Of a stretch of 60,261 nucleotides of DNA, positions 9,066 to 16,273 are shown piece by piece; within the stretch, counting starts at the first letter, position 1, and each line of letters opens with the position of its first letter. A program made the position numbers and the translations under genes. Source of the DNA: Anaerolineales bacterium UBA1429. Its GTDB lineage: Bacteria; Chloroflexota; Anaerolineae; UBA1429. The stretch spans positions 105,613 through 165,873 of the forward strand of contig DCTX01000026.1 of NCBI GenBank assembly GCA_002329325.1, in the 5' to 3' direction. The notes below the pieces were generated by a model, which saw nothing but the letters and a program-made list of their open reading frames with translations, made no database searches and was not told the DNA's origin.

Positions 9066-9293
9066 TCAGGTCTTGTAGCGGTAGACGATGCGCCCACGCG
9101 TGAGGTCGTATGGCGATAGCTCGACGCGCACACGGTCGCCCAGCAAGATGCGGATATAGTACTTGCGCATCTTGCCCGAGATGTACGCCAAGACTTCGTG
9201 GCCGCTGTCGAGTTCCACGCGGAATTGGGTGTTGGGCAGGGCCTCGACGATGGTTCCCTCCACAACGACCTTTTGCTGGCTGGCCTTTGTCAT
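9066..9293 (-). CDS. infA: Translation initiation factor IF-1
   Basis: 75 residues, the usual size. The S1/OB-fold sequence is unmistakable (VEGTIVEALPNTQFRVEL, then VLAYISGKMRKYYIRILLGD, then VELSPYDLTRGRIVYRYK). IF-1 binds the ribosomal A site during initiation together with IF-2 and IF-3. In most bacteria infA lies in the ribosomal-protein spc/alpha region; here it stands alone with its own promoter and a structured leader (see 9321-9408). The start ATG at 9293 matches family length; the longer frame upstream runs through the leader hairpins and is not used. The only Shine-Dalgarno-like sequence (GAGAGGGGAG) is rather far from the start. Confidence 0.95.
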   Translation of the reverse strand: MTKASQQKVVVEGTIVEALPNTQFRVELDSGHEVLAYISGKMRKYYIRILLGDRVRVELSPYDLTRGRIVYRYKT

Positions 9294-9320
9294 CAGATTC
9301 GGTTCGCTCCCCTCTCGGCA

Positions 9321-9343
9321 CAAAAAAACGCGTCGCAACGCGT
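9321..9343 (-). terminator. Terminator-like hairpin in the infA leader (possible attenuator)
   Basis: On the minus strand, ACGCGT-TGCG-ACGCGT (9343-9328) forms a 6-bp stem with a 4-nt loop, followed directly by seven Ts. It lies between the infA promoter and its start codon, so it is in position to attenuate infA transcription. Confidence 0.45.
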
Positions 9344-9352
9344 GCGTCGCAG

Positions 9353-9370
9353 CGTTGGTGCATGCCAACG
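9353..9370 (-). other. Hairpin at the 5' end of the infA mRNA
   Basis: CGTTGG-CATGCA-CCAACG, perfect 6-bp stem, beginning within a few bases of the predicted transcription start. May stabilise the transcript or act with the downstream attenuator-like hairpin. Confidence 0.4.
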
Positions 9371-9379
9371 TTCCACTCT

Positions 9380-9408
9380 AGTATACCACCGGCTATGGGC
9401 GGCGTCAA
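9380..9408 (-). promoter_or_regulatory. Sigma70 promoter of infA
   Basis: Minus strand: TTGACG (9408-9403), exact 17-bp spacer, TATACT (9385-9380). The insertion sequence begins about 30 bp upstream of the -35 box, so it landed beside rather than in this promoter. Confidence 0.7.
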
Positions 9409-9427
9409 GAAGAACGTGGCTCGCGAG

Positions 9428-9438
9428 GCACGCAGCGT
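9428..9438 (+). repeat. Left target-site duplication of the IS
   Basis: GCACGCAGCGT; an identical copy lies at 10764-10774 on the other side of the element. Confidence 0.65.
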
Positions 9439-9470
9439 TCACTCACCTAAAATCGTACTTTCAGAGTAAG

Positions 9471-9495
9471 GTTCCCTCAACTGATAATCGTACCA
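9471..9495 (+). repeat. Inner left terminal repeat of the IS
   Basis: Matches the reverse complement of 10705-10729 at about 21 of 25 positions. A 19-bp sub-block (9477-9495) also matches the reverse complement of 10738-10756 at 18 of 19 positions. Confidence 0.7.
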
Positions 9496-9506
9496 GGGAG
9501 GGAGCC

Positions 9507-10709
9507 ATGGAAAGGAAGATGTCGGTGGGCGCACAGATCGAGTACTTGCGTGCGATGCAGCAAAGATACCGCGAGGCCAACCGTAATACCAAGGCACACC
9601 TGCTGGATGAACTGGAGAAGGTGACCCATCTAGGGCGCAAACATCTCATTGCCCTCATGAACAGCCATCAGATCAGGCGACGCAAACGTTCCAGAGAGCG
9701 AGGCCGCCTCTATGATGCTGAGGTCGCCTCGGCGATCGCTACCGTTGCCGAGGCCCTGGACTGGATCTGCGCCGAGCGGCTGCAACCGACCCTCTACAAC
9801 ATGGCCAAGCATCTGCAGGCATGTGGCGAGATGGAGGTCTCTGCCGAGGTCCTGGACAAACTGCGCCTCATCAGCGTATCCAGCGTGGGGCGCATCCTCA
9901 AGGAGCTTGGCCCCGCGCGCAAGTTCCCCCGACCCTACCCCGGCCGGCGCGCCGAGACCAGTGCGCAGCAGGCGGTACCCATCAGCGTGATCCCTTGGCA
10001 GCAGCCCGAGCCGGGGCACTTTGAGGTGGACTTGGTGCATCATGGCACCCCTGACCGCCAGGGGAACCTGGTGTGCACCATCCAGTTCGTTGACGTATTG
10101 ACCGGTTGGAGTGAGCGGTTTGCCCTTATGGGCTACACGTTCGAAGCCATCTGGCATGCCCTCCAAGTCTTCCGGGCGCATTGCCCCATCCCTGTACGAG
10201 AGTTGCACTCCGATAACGGCACTGAGTTCATCAACCATGCCCTGATCGCCGTCTTCGGAGAGGAGCTGGTGGGAGTTGCCCAGACGCGCGGGCGCCCCGG
10301 CTTTCACAATGACAATCGCTTTGTCGAGCAGAAGAACAGCTCCTTGGTACGCGCCTATCTCGGACACATGCCCCTCCGCACCCAGGCGGAGCTTCGGGCG
10401 CTGAACGCCCTCTATCAGGACATGTGGCTCTACTACAATCTCTACCAGCCGGTCTTGCGACAAACAGAGCGCAAGGCCGTCACTGGCCCGGATGGCATCG
10501 TCCGTATCCGGCGCAAGCAGGATCGCGCACGCACGCCACTCCAGCGACTGTGCGAGGCAACGCCTCCCATCAGCCGGGAGATCAGAACGCATCTACAGCT
10601 GCTCTACGAGCAGACGAATCCGATGACCCTCAAACGTAGCATCCATGTCCAGATTGATGAGCTCATCTCGATGGTGGCTTCGAAAGAGGAGGCCCTCTAT
10701 CCGGTATGA
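9507..10709 (+). CDS. DDE integrase-type transposase
   Basis: 400 residues from an ATG with GGGAGGGAG just upstream. An N-terminal helical DNA-binding part (about 1-150, very basic near 'RRRKRSRERGR') precedes an rve-fold catalytic core with the acidic triad: Asp in 'HFEVDLVHHG', Asp in 'LHSDNGTEF' and Glu in 'RFVEQKNSS'. A C-terminal helical tail follows. The core resembles integrase-core transposases of the ISNCY/IS481-like kind; I cannot assign the exact family. The open frame continues upstream to 9198, but that part antisense-overlaps infA and is not coding. The frame is intact with a full triad, so the element may still be active. Confidence 0.88.
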   Translation: MERKMSVGAQIEYLRAMQQRYREANRNTKAHLLDELEKVTHLGRKHLIALMNSHQIRRRKRSRERGRLYDAEVASAIATVAEALDWICAERLQPTLYNMAKHLQACGEMEVSAEVLDKLRLISVSSVGRILKELGPARKFPRPYPGRRAETSAQQAVPISVIPWQQPEPGHFEVDLVHHGTPDRQGNLVCTIQFVDVLTGWSERFALMGYTFEAIWHALQVFRAHCPIPVRELHSDNGTEFINHALIAVFGEELVGVAQTRGRPGFHNDNRFVEQKNSSLVRAYLGHMPLRTQAELRALNALYQDMWLYYNLYQPVLRQTERKAVTGPDGIVRIRRKQDRARTPLQRLCEATPPISREIRTHLQLLYEQTNPMTLKRSIHVQIDELISMVASKEEALYPV

Positions 10710-10760
10710 TTATCAACTGAGTGAACCGTCAGCCCTCGGTACGATTATCATTTGAGTTGA
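10705..10760 (-). repeat. Right end of the IS: two tandem terminal repeats
   Basis: Inner copy 10705-10729 overlaps the last codons of the transposase gene; outer copy 10736-10760. Both are inverted relative to the left-end copies. Confidence 0.7.
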
Positions 10761-10763
10761 CAC

Positions 10764-10774
10764 GCACGCAGCGT
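10764..10774 (+). repeat. Right target-site duplication of the IS
   Basis: GCACGCAGCGT, identical to 9428-9438. Confidence 0.65.
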
Positions 10775-10797
10775 ATCGCACCGGGCGTCCCATCCTC

Positions 10798-10826
10798 TTG
10801 ACGCTCCCTGTCGCCTCGGCCATAAT
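10798..10826 (+). promoter_or_regulatory. Sigma70 promoter for the mutarotase gene
   Basis: TTGACG at 10798-10803, 17-bp spacer, CATAAT at 10821-10826; leader about 30 nt. Confidence 0.6.
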
Positions 10827-10861
10827 CCCCGGCAGACAGCCGTTCACAAGGAGGGACCCCG

Positions 10862-11287
10862 ATGCTCAGATACCGACTCACCCACCCCCAGATCCTGGCC
10901 GCCCTGAGCACCGCCGGCCACGGCGCGCAGGTGCTCATCGCCGATGGCAACTATCCCTTTGCCACGGGCGCCAACCCGGCCGCGGAGCGCGCCTACCTCA
11001 ACCTGACGCGCGGCAGCGCGCCGGTGGACGAGGTGTTGGCCGTGATCGCCGATGCCATCGTCATCGAGGCAGCCCATGTCATGGTGCCCGATGAGGGCCC
11101 CGAGCCCCCGATCTTTGCGTCCTTTCGGAAGCACCTGCCCGCCGGCATGGAACTGCAGCCCCTGGGGCGCTTTGCCTTTTACGATGCGGCCAAGAGCCCC
11201 AATGTGGCCCTGGTCATCGCCACGGGCGAACAGCGCATCTATGCCAACATCTTGCTGACCATCGGCGTGGTCCCGCCCGACGCGTGA
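10862..11287 (+). CDS. RbsD/FucU-family sugar mutarotase
   Basis: 141 residues. The N-terminal signature (LTHPQILAALSTAGHGAQVLIADGNYP) contains the family's His20 and Asp28, which act in anomer interconversion; the C-terminal block 'LVIATGEQRIYANILLTIGVV' is also typical. These enzymes catalyse alpha/beta or pyranose/furanose interconversion of sugars such as L-fucose or D-ribose; length and the 'ADGNYP' motif fit FucU slightly better. AAGGAGGG lies 6 bp before the ATG and a good promoter sits just upstream. It stands alone, with no sugar kinase or transporter beside it. Confidence 0.88.
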   Translation: MLRYRLTHPQILAALSTAGHGAQVLIADGNYPFATGANPAAERAYLNLTRGSAPVDEVLAVIADAIVIEAAHVMVPDEGPEPPIFASFRKHLPAGMELQPLGRFAFYDAAKSPNVALVIATGEQRIYANILLTIGVVPPDA

Positions 11288-11311
11288 GCCAGGCGCAACC
11301 GCGCGGGCCCC

Positions 11312-12463
11312 TTACGGCTCTCCCGGCGGCACGTGCCAGCTATCGGCGATAGCCAGCATCGGGGTGTTCACGTCAAAGGACAGGGTCTCCTCGGTGATGT
11401 TGGTGCCGAACCAAAAGACGTGCCGGACATAGGGATCGTATAGCGTGGCGATGTCATAGTTGCGCACGTCGGCGGCATACTCTTCCGGGGACGTGCCGAA
11501 ATCGCGATAGCCGCGCTGCCAGTGGGGCCCGCCCGGCGCATCGGTATCCACCAACACCTGGCCATCCACGCACACGTCCAGGATCAGCGGAGGCACGCCA
11601 TTTTCGCCCAGGGCGGTGCGCAGCTCGGCCACCAGGTCGCGGTAGAGCAGCGTCGTGACCCCCATGCTGGCGGTGAGGGTGGGCGCGCCCGATTCGGCCA
11701 GGAAGAGATAGTCGGCCTCGGCGATGGCGTCGGCCAGCCACACGATCTCGCCGGGGGCAAAGAGGTGGGTCTTCATGCCGCCCACGCCGGCCAGGTGGCC
11801 ATCGGCGTGCATCAGGCGCAGCCATTCGCGCTGGAAGGCAACCCAATCCTCGGCAAAGGCCGGATCGCCGTACTCAAAGGCCCAGGTAGACATCCAGGCG
11901 TGGATCTGGCCGCGCCCCTGCTCGTAGGTGGGACGGAACCGGTCATAGTAGCCGCGGGCGCCCTGTTCGCGCCGCCGGATGTAGGCCAGCTCCTCCTCGG
12001 CGGGCACATAGTTGCGCCCATAGCCCTCCATCTCGGGCAGCGCATCAAAGGGCGTCCAGTGGGCCGGGTTGATGGCCATATAGGCGCGCATGTGCCCATC
12101 CTTGAGCAGGTTGTGGGTGGGCTGGCCGGCCTCGGGGTTCGCCAACAGGTACGGGCCGATGTTGCTGTAATGGGCGAGCTCGCCTGCGGGTAGCGGTATC
12201 GGCGTGGGCACGGCGGGCGCCGCCCGCTCGACGGTTGTCGCGGCCTCCTGGGTCGGCGCCGTTTCGGTGGCCGTGGGGGTGATCGTGGCCGTAGCCGTGG
12301 GCGATGGCGTGCGCGTGGGCACGATCGGCGAAGGCGAGGCCGTGGGCGGCGGCGAGGTGGGCAGCACCCATCGCGTGGCCGTGGGGCTCTCGATCCCCTC
12401 GGTGCAGGCCAGAACCACCGGAACCAGAGCGAGGAGCAGGATGGTACGGATCAGCTTGCGCAT
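11312..12463 (-). CDS. Secreted lipoprotein with Thr/Pro-rich linker, unknown catalytic-type domain
   Basis: 383 residues. A signal peptide ends in a lipobox (VVLAC, Cys20); residues about 25-90 are a Thr/Pro/Ala linker; a globular domain of about 290 residues follows. That domain is rich in Trp, Tyr and acidic residues (HAWMSTWAFEYGDPAF, GEIVWLADAIAEADY, YDPYVRHVFWFG) and looks like an alpha/beta barrel of glycoside-hydrolase kind, but I recognise no specific family and make no functional claim. AGGAGAT precedes the ATG. It should be anchored on the outer face of the membrane. Convergent with the mutarotase gene. Confidence 0.7.
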   Translation of the reverse strand: MRKLIRTILLLALVPVVLACTEGIESPTATRWVLPTSPPPTASPSPIVPTRTPSPTATATITPTATETAPTQEAATTVERAAPAVPTPIPLPAGELAHYSNIGPYLLANPEAGQPTHNLLKDGHMRAYMAINPAHWTPFDALPEMEGYGRNYVPAEEELAYIRRREQGARGYYDRFRPTYEQGRGQIHAWMSTWAFEYGDPAFAEDWVAFQREWLRLMHADGHLAGVGGMKTHLFAPGEIVWLADAIAEADYLFLAESGAPTLTASMGVTTLLYRDLVAELRTALGENGVPPLILDVCVDGQVLVDTDAPGGPHWQRGYRDFGTSPEEYAADVRNYDIATLYDPYVRHVFWFGTNITEETLSFDVNTPMLAIADSWHVPPGEP

Positions 12464-12561
12464 AGAGATCTCCTAATGGCGTTGCAGCGATCAGTATACC
12501 CCAGACGCAACGTAGAGCCATACCGTTCCCGTGCGCGGCGGCGCTCGCCCCGCCCCGTCGC

Positions 12562-12590
12562 TTGGCTCCCTGCTGGGCTCCAGCTATAAT
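12562..12590 (+). promoter_or_regulatory. Sigma70 promoter for the TMEM165-family gene
   Basis: TTGGCT at 12562-12567, 17-bp spacer, perfect TATAAT at 12585-12590. The leader is only about 20 nt, too short to hold a manganese riboswitch. Confidence 0.65.
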
Positions 12591-12618
12591 GCCCCTCATA
12601 CTACCAAGGAGTGTGTGT

Positions 12619-13224
12619 ATGCCCTGGGATGCACTGATGGGGGCCTTTGGCCTCGTGTTTCTGGCCGAGCTGGGCGACAAGACCCAACTGGCCGTTCTTT
12701 CGCAGACCTGCAAACATCGCGCCGGTCTGCCTGTTTTTGTCGGCGGCAGTGTGGCCCTGGTGCTGGCCACGGGCCTGGGGGCCGCCTCGGGCCATCTGCT
12801 GGGCCAGGTGATCCCCCAGGGGATCCTGCAGGCGATCGCGGCGCTGGCGTTTGTCGTGATGGGGGTGCTGATCTGGCGCGAGGCCGCCCAGCTTTGCCCC
12901 GAGGACGAGCTCGGCCTGGATTGCGCCCTGGGCGAGGCCAAGCCCTCTTTCTGGAACTGGCGAGCCTTCGGCTCCACCGCCGCCCTGCTCTTTGTGGCCG
13001 AGCTGGGCGACAAGACCCAGCTGGCCGTCTTGGGCCTATCCAGCCGCAACACGGTCCCCTGGGCCGTGTTCCTGGGCGGCTCGCTGGCCCTGATCGCCGT
13101 GACCGGCCTGGCGGTGGTGGGCGGCCAACAACTCTGCCGCCTGGTGCCCCGTCGGGCGCTGCTCCGGGCGGCGGCGGGGCTGTTTGTTGTCATGGGGGGC
13201 CTTATGGCCTTTGGCGTGCTCTAG
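12619..13224 (+). CDS. TMEM165/GDT1-family (UPF0016) cation transporter
   Basis: 201 residues with two homologous halves, each carrying the signature ELGDKTQ (residues about 17-23 and again near 131-137), and six predicted membrane helices. Family members export or exchange Mn2+ or Ca2+ for H+; the two Glu-Gly-Asp motifs line the cation pathway. AAGGAG lies about 9 bp before the chosen ATG; the extra N-terminal residues in the longer frame (from 12562) overlap the promoter and are rejected. The acidic/Cys loop between the halves (CPEDELGLDC) faces the cytoplasm or exterior, unknown. Followed 50 bp later by a flavoprotein gene. Confidence 0.85.
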   Translation: MPWDALMGAFGLVFLAELGDKTQLAVLSQTCKHRAGLPVFVGGSVALVLATGLGAASGHLLGQVIPQGILQAIAALAFVVMGVLIWREAAQLCPEDELGLDCALGEAKPSFWNWRAFGSTAALLFVAELGDKTQLAVLGLSSRNTVPWAVFLGGSLALIAVTGLAVVGGQQLCRLVPRRALLRAAAGLFVVMGGLMAFGVL

Positions 13225-13274
13225 ACGCCGGTTCGGAACGCGCTGTGGATGCGGATGCGAGAAAGGAGCCTCAC

Positions 13275-13829
13275 ATGCATGTCTTGGTGATCCAATCCAG
13301 CCCGAACACCGATGGACTGACGGCTGCCTGCGCCGACGCCGCCATCGCCGGCATCGAGGCGGCGGGCGGAACCGCCGAGAATGAGCGCCTCACCGACCTC
13401 AAGGTCGCCTCGTGCAACCAGTGCGGCAACGGGTGGGGCAGGTGCCGCACCGGCCACGAATGCGGCGGGGTGCTGGATGACTTTCAGGCCCTGCACCAGC
13501 GCGCCCTCGCCGCCGATGGCCTCGCCCTGATCACCCCCGTCTACTGGGGCGACCTGAGCGAGCGCATGAAGAACCTGACCGATCGGCTGCGTCGCTGCGA
13601 GGCCTCGCTGGGCGAGGACAGCAGACTGGGAGGCAAGCCGGTGCTGTTGGTGGCCGCGGCGGGCGGCGGTGGCGGCGGCATGATCAGTTGCCTGACCAAC
13701 ATGGAGCGCTGGGCCCAGCATGTGCGCATGCGCCCCGCCGACCTGATCGGCATCAAGCGCATCACCCGCGAGCACAAGCTGGCGGCCATCCGCGCCGCGG
13801 GAGAGGCGCTGGTCGCGCAGAACAGCTAG
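13275..13829 (+). CDS. NADPH-dependent FMN reductase-like iron-sulfur flavoprotein
   Basis: 184 residues with the flavodoxin-like beginning 'MHVLVIQSSPNTDGLT' (phosphate-binding loop for FMN) and 'PVYWGDLSERMKNLTDRL', the NADPH_FMN_red motif. A Cys cluster (CNQCGNGWGRCRTGHEC) sits where iron-sulfur flavoproteins bind a cluster or where family members carry CxxC switches. It probably transfers electrons between NAD(P)H or a ferredoxin and a small acceptor. AAAGGAG precedes the ATG. A Gly-rich loop (AAAGGGGGG) near residue 120 replaces the usual 'GtGGG' binding loop. Confidence 0.75.
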   Translation: MHVLVIQSSPNTDGLTAACADAAIAGIEAAGGTAENERLTDLKVASCNQCGNGWGRCRTGHECGGVLDDFQALHQRALAADGLALITPVYWGDLSERMKNLTDRLRRCEASLGEDSRLGGKPVLLVAAAGGGGGGMISCLTNMERWAQHVRMRPADLIGIKRITREHKLAAIRAAGEALVAQNS

Positions 13830-13835
13830 AGCGCG

Positions 13836-15056
13836 TCAGGAGCCGCGCAGCGCCCGGGCAAAGCGCCTCAGCGATAGCGGCTCGCCGCTCAGCAGCACCT
13901 GGGCATGGAACAGCCGCGCCATGAGCGCGGTGATCCCCACGGCCGTGGGCGCCATCAGCGCCAGGCTAACCACCACCTGCCAGGTGGGCACCGTTGTGGT
14001 GGTCATGCGCAGGATCATGGCCGTGGGCGCCGAGAACGGGAACAGGCTCAGGGCCACCGCCAGGGCGCCCTGGGGCGCGCTGGTCAGGGCCATCCACAGG
14101 TAAAAGGGCAGCGTCATGGGCAGGGTGATGATGAACACCCAGTTCTGGCTGCTGTGCACGTCGGGCGCCACGGCCCCCAGCCCGGCCATGATCGAGGCAT
14201 AGAGAAAGAAACCGCCTATGCCATAGAGCAGCGCCAGGAGCGTCTCGGTCGCGCCCAGATGCAGCCCCTGCAGGGCGGTGAGCATGCCGGCGCCGGTCAG
14301 CGGCGTGGCGATGGCCAGGATCAGGACCCAGGCGGCATACTGCACGATCACCAGAGCCGCCATGCCCAACACCTTGCCCGCCAGCAACTGGGTGGGCCGC
14401 AGCGAGACCAGCAGGATCTCGATGATGCGCGACTCTTTCTCCTGGGCCAGGCTGCGCAGCAGCAGGCCGCCCCCGGTCAGCAGTGGCACCATGACCGCCG
14501 CCGTCACGATAAAGGGCAACATGTCGGTATTCAGGCCGCCCTGCCTCTCATCGCCAGTGGTGATGACCTCCAGCCCCTTGTCACCCAACGGCGCCAACAG
14601 TCGCTGGGCAATCTCCGGCGGGCGACCCGCCACCAACCCCTGGTACAGCAGCCCGATCAAGGGCCCCGTGTCGGGGTCGCCGCTGGGCAAGCCCACGGCC
14701 ACACGGTGCACGCTGCCCGTCTCTCGATAGTCCGACGGAATCAGGTAGTAGGCCTCGATCTCGCCCTGGCGCAGCGCGGCCGTGGCGGCCTCCTCGCTCG
14801 GGTAGCCGATCAGGGTGGGCCCCGGCGCGACGTCGCTCACGATGCCCGCCAGGTCCACATAGCCCGTCATCACGACCTTGGGCTCCCGGCCATTCCCCTC
14901 GGCGGATGGGCCAGGGGCGCTGCCCTGGATGTTGCCGGTGAGCAACGTGATGACGATCAAAAAGATCGGCAAGCCCAGCGTGCTCAGAATGAAGCCCCGG
15001 GTTCGGATGCGCTCGCGGAACTCGCGGCGGGCCACCAACATGGTATTGCTGTTCAT
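13836..15056 (-). CDS. ABC exporter permease (NatB/ABC-2 type), second copy
   Basis: 406 residues; the protein begins MNSNTMLVARREFRERIRTRGF, the standard start of NatB-like permeases, so the longer frame upstream is rejected. One N-terminal helix, a large extracytoplasmic domain (about 45-200), then five to six helices including 'LAQEKESRIIEILLVSLRPTQLLAGKVLGM', the conserved cytoplasmic motif of ABC-2 permeases that contacts the ATPase. Third gene of a minus-strand operon after the ATPase and the first permease. Substrate unknown; relatives export sodium, antibiotics or peptides. Confidence 0.85.
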   Translation of the reverse strand: MNSNTMLVARREFRERIRTRGFILSTLGLPIFLIVITLLTGNIQGSAPGPSAEGNGREPKVVMTGYVDLAGIVSDVAPGPTLIGYPSEEAATAALRQGEIEAYYLIPSDYRETGSVHRVAVGLPSGDPDTGPLIGLLYQGLVAGRPPEIAQRLLAPLGDKGLEVITTGDERQGGLNTDMLPFIVTAAVMVPLLTGGGLLLRSLAQEKESRIIEILLVSLRPTQLLAGKVLGMAALVIVQYAAWVLILAIATPLTGAGMLTALQGLHLGATETLLALLYGIGGFFLYASIMAGLGAVAPDVHSSQNWVFIITLPMTLPFYLWMALTSAPQGALAVALSLFPFSAPTAMILRMTTTTVPTWQVVVSLALMAPTAVGITALMARLFHAQVLLSGEPLSLRRFARALRGS

Positions 15057-15079
15057 CCTGCTTCTCACCTCACCCACGC

Positions 15080-16273
15080 CTAGCGAGCGATGAGCGCGCG
15101 CCAGATCTGGCGCGGCGCCAGCCGCTGCCCATAGAGCAGTGCGGCGGCGCGGAACAAACGCGCCACAATCAACAGACCGACACCCACCGACACCCAGAGG
15201 ATCCCCAGGGCAGCCCAGAGCTGCCAGGTGGGCACCTGAGCCAGCCCCATGCGGAACATGGCGACCACCGGCGCAAAGACCGGGATCAGCGTCATGAGGA
15301 TCGCCGGGCCGCCATTGGGTTGCGTCAGAAACAGGCCGATGCACCACATGGGCGCAAAGGCCAAGATGGCCACGATCCCGGCGATCTGTCGGGATTGCTC
15401 CCGGTCACCCGCCAGGATGCCCAGGCCCGCGCCCAGGGCGCCGTAGAGCAGGTAGCCCGGCGCCGCCAGCGCCAGGCCCCAGGCCAGCGTGCCCCAGGGC
15501 AACAGGGGCATCCCCGTCTGCCCTTGCCGAGACCAGAGGAGCCCGATGGCCACGGCGCCGCTCAGCCCCCAGATGGCGGCCTGGGTCAGGGTAAGCAGCG
15601 AGAGGCCCAGGATCTTGCCGCCCACCAGCTCAACGGGGCGCAAAGAGCTGAGGACGATCTCCATCGCCCGCTCCTCCTTCTCACGCACGATGGCCGGGCC
15701 CATGTGGTTGACCGTGGTCAGCAGCATGAACGCATAGAGGATCGCCACGATCATGGGCGTGCCCTGCCAGAGGAACAGCTCCATGCCATCATGCAGCGTC
15801 ACGCCAGTATCGAGATCGCGAAACTGCCACACGACGGCGTCCGTCAGGCGGTCGTTCAGCCACGCGGGCGCGTCCGGGGCCACGGCCTGGCGCAGGGCGA
15901 GCCGCAGCGCCGCCGAGGCGTTGTCGTTGGGCCCGCGGCGGCCATGGTATACGGGGCTGGCGCCCTCCGTGTATCCCTCGGGGATGACCAGGTAGGCATC
16001 CACCTGCTCGGACTCCAGGGCCTGCGCTGCGCTGGCCTCATCGTCAAAGGGCGTCAGCTGCAGGAACTCCTGGTCGGGAGGCAAGGCCAGCACACCCGTT
16101 TGGTCCACCCAGCCGAGCCGCGTCAGGCTGGCGCGCTCCTCCAGCAACACCGGCACCAGTCCGGCGCCCACGGAGAAGAGGGGCATGGCAAAGGTCATGA
16201 TCAAGAAGAGCGTCGAACGCACCTGCTGCTTGTAGGTGGTCGTCGCCACCAGCCAGAGCTTGCGCAGGTTCAT
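15080..16273 (-). CDS. ABC exporter permease (NatB/ABC-2 type), first copy
   Basis: 397 residues with the same plan as its neighbour: N-terminal helix, extracytoplasmic domain, then 'IVREKEERAMEIVLSSLRPVELVGGKILGLSLL', the ABC-2 coupling motif, and a bundle of helices. It overlaps the ATPase gene by four bases and is followed 23 bp later by the second permease, so the transporter is probably an ATPase dimer with a heterodimeric membrane part. Confidence 0.85.
   Translation of the reverse strand: MNLRKLWLVATTTYKQQVRSTLFLIMTFAMPLFSVGAGLVPVLLEERASLTRLGWVDQTGVLALPPDQEFLQLTPFDDEASAAQALESEQVDAYLVIPEGYTEGASPVYHGRRGPNDNASAALRLALRQAVAPDAPAWLNDRLTDAVVWQFRDLDTGVTLHDGMELFLWQGTPMIVAILYAFMLLTTVNHMGPAIVREKEERAMEIVLSSLRPVELVGGKILGLSLLTLTQAAIWGLSGAVAIGLLWSRQGQTGMPLLPWGTLAWGLALAAPGYLLYGALGAGLGILAGDREQSRQIAGIVAILAFAPMWCIGLFLTQPNGGPAILMTLIPVFAPVVAMFRMGLAQVPTWQLWAALGILWVSVGVGLLIVARLFRAAALLYGQRLAPRQIWRALIAR

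Larger units (their letters stand above)
9439..10763 (+). mobile_element. Insertion sequence, about 1.3 kb, DDE transposase
   Basis: Bounded by an 11-bp direct repeat (9428-9438 and 10764-10774). Each end carries two tandem copies of a motif close to GTACGATTATCAnnTGAG(T)GAAC in inverted orientation: about 9439-9458 and 9471-9495 on the left, about 10705-10729 and 10736-10760 on the right. The spacing between the inner and outer copies is the same at both ends (16 bp between the shared core blocks). One transposase gene fills the interior. Exact outer borders are uncertain by a few bases because the ends are imperfect. Confidence 0.75.

Noticed and set aside
12480..12618. Manganese (yybP-ykoY) riboswitch before the TMEM165-family gene
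   Set aside because: The promoter leaves a leader of only about 20 nt, far too short for the aptamer.
12045..13193. 382-residue minus-strand open frame
   Set aside because: Overlaps the lipoprotein gene in another phase and the TMEM165 gene antisense; both of those have clear family or signal features.
13905..15083. 392-residue plus-strand open frame opposite the ABC permease
   Set aside because: Gln/His/Arg-rich shadow translation; the minus-strand frame has the NatB motifs.
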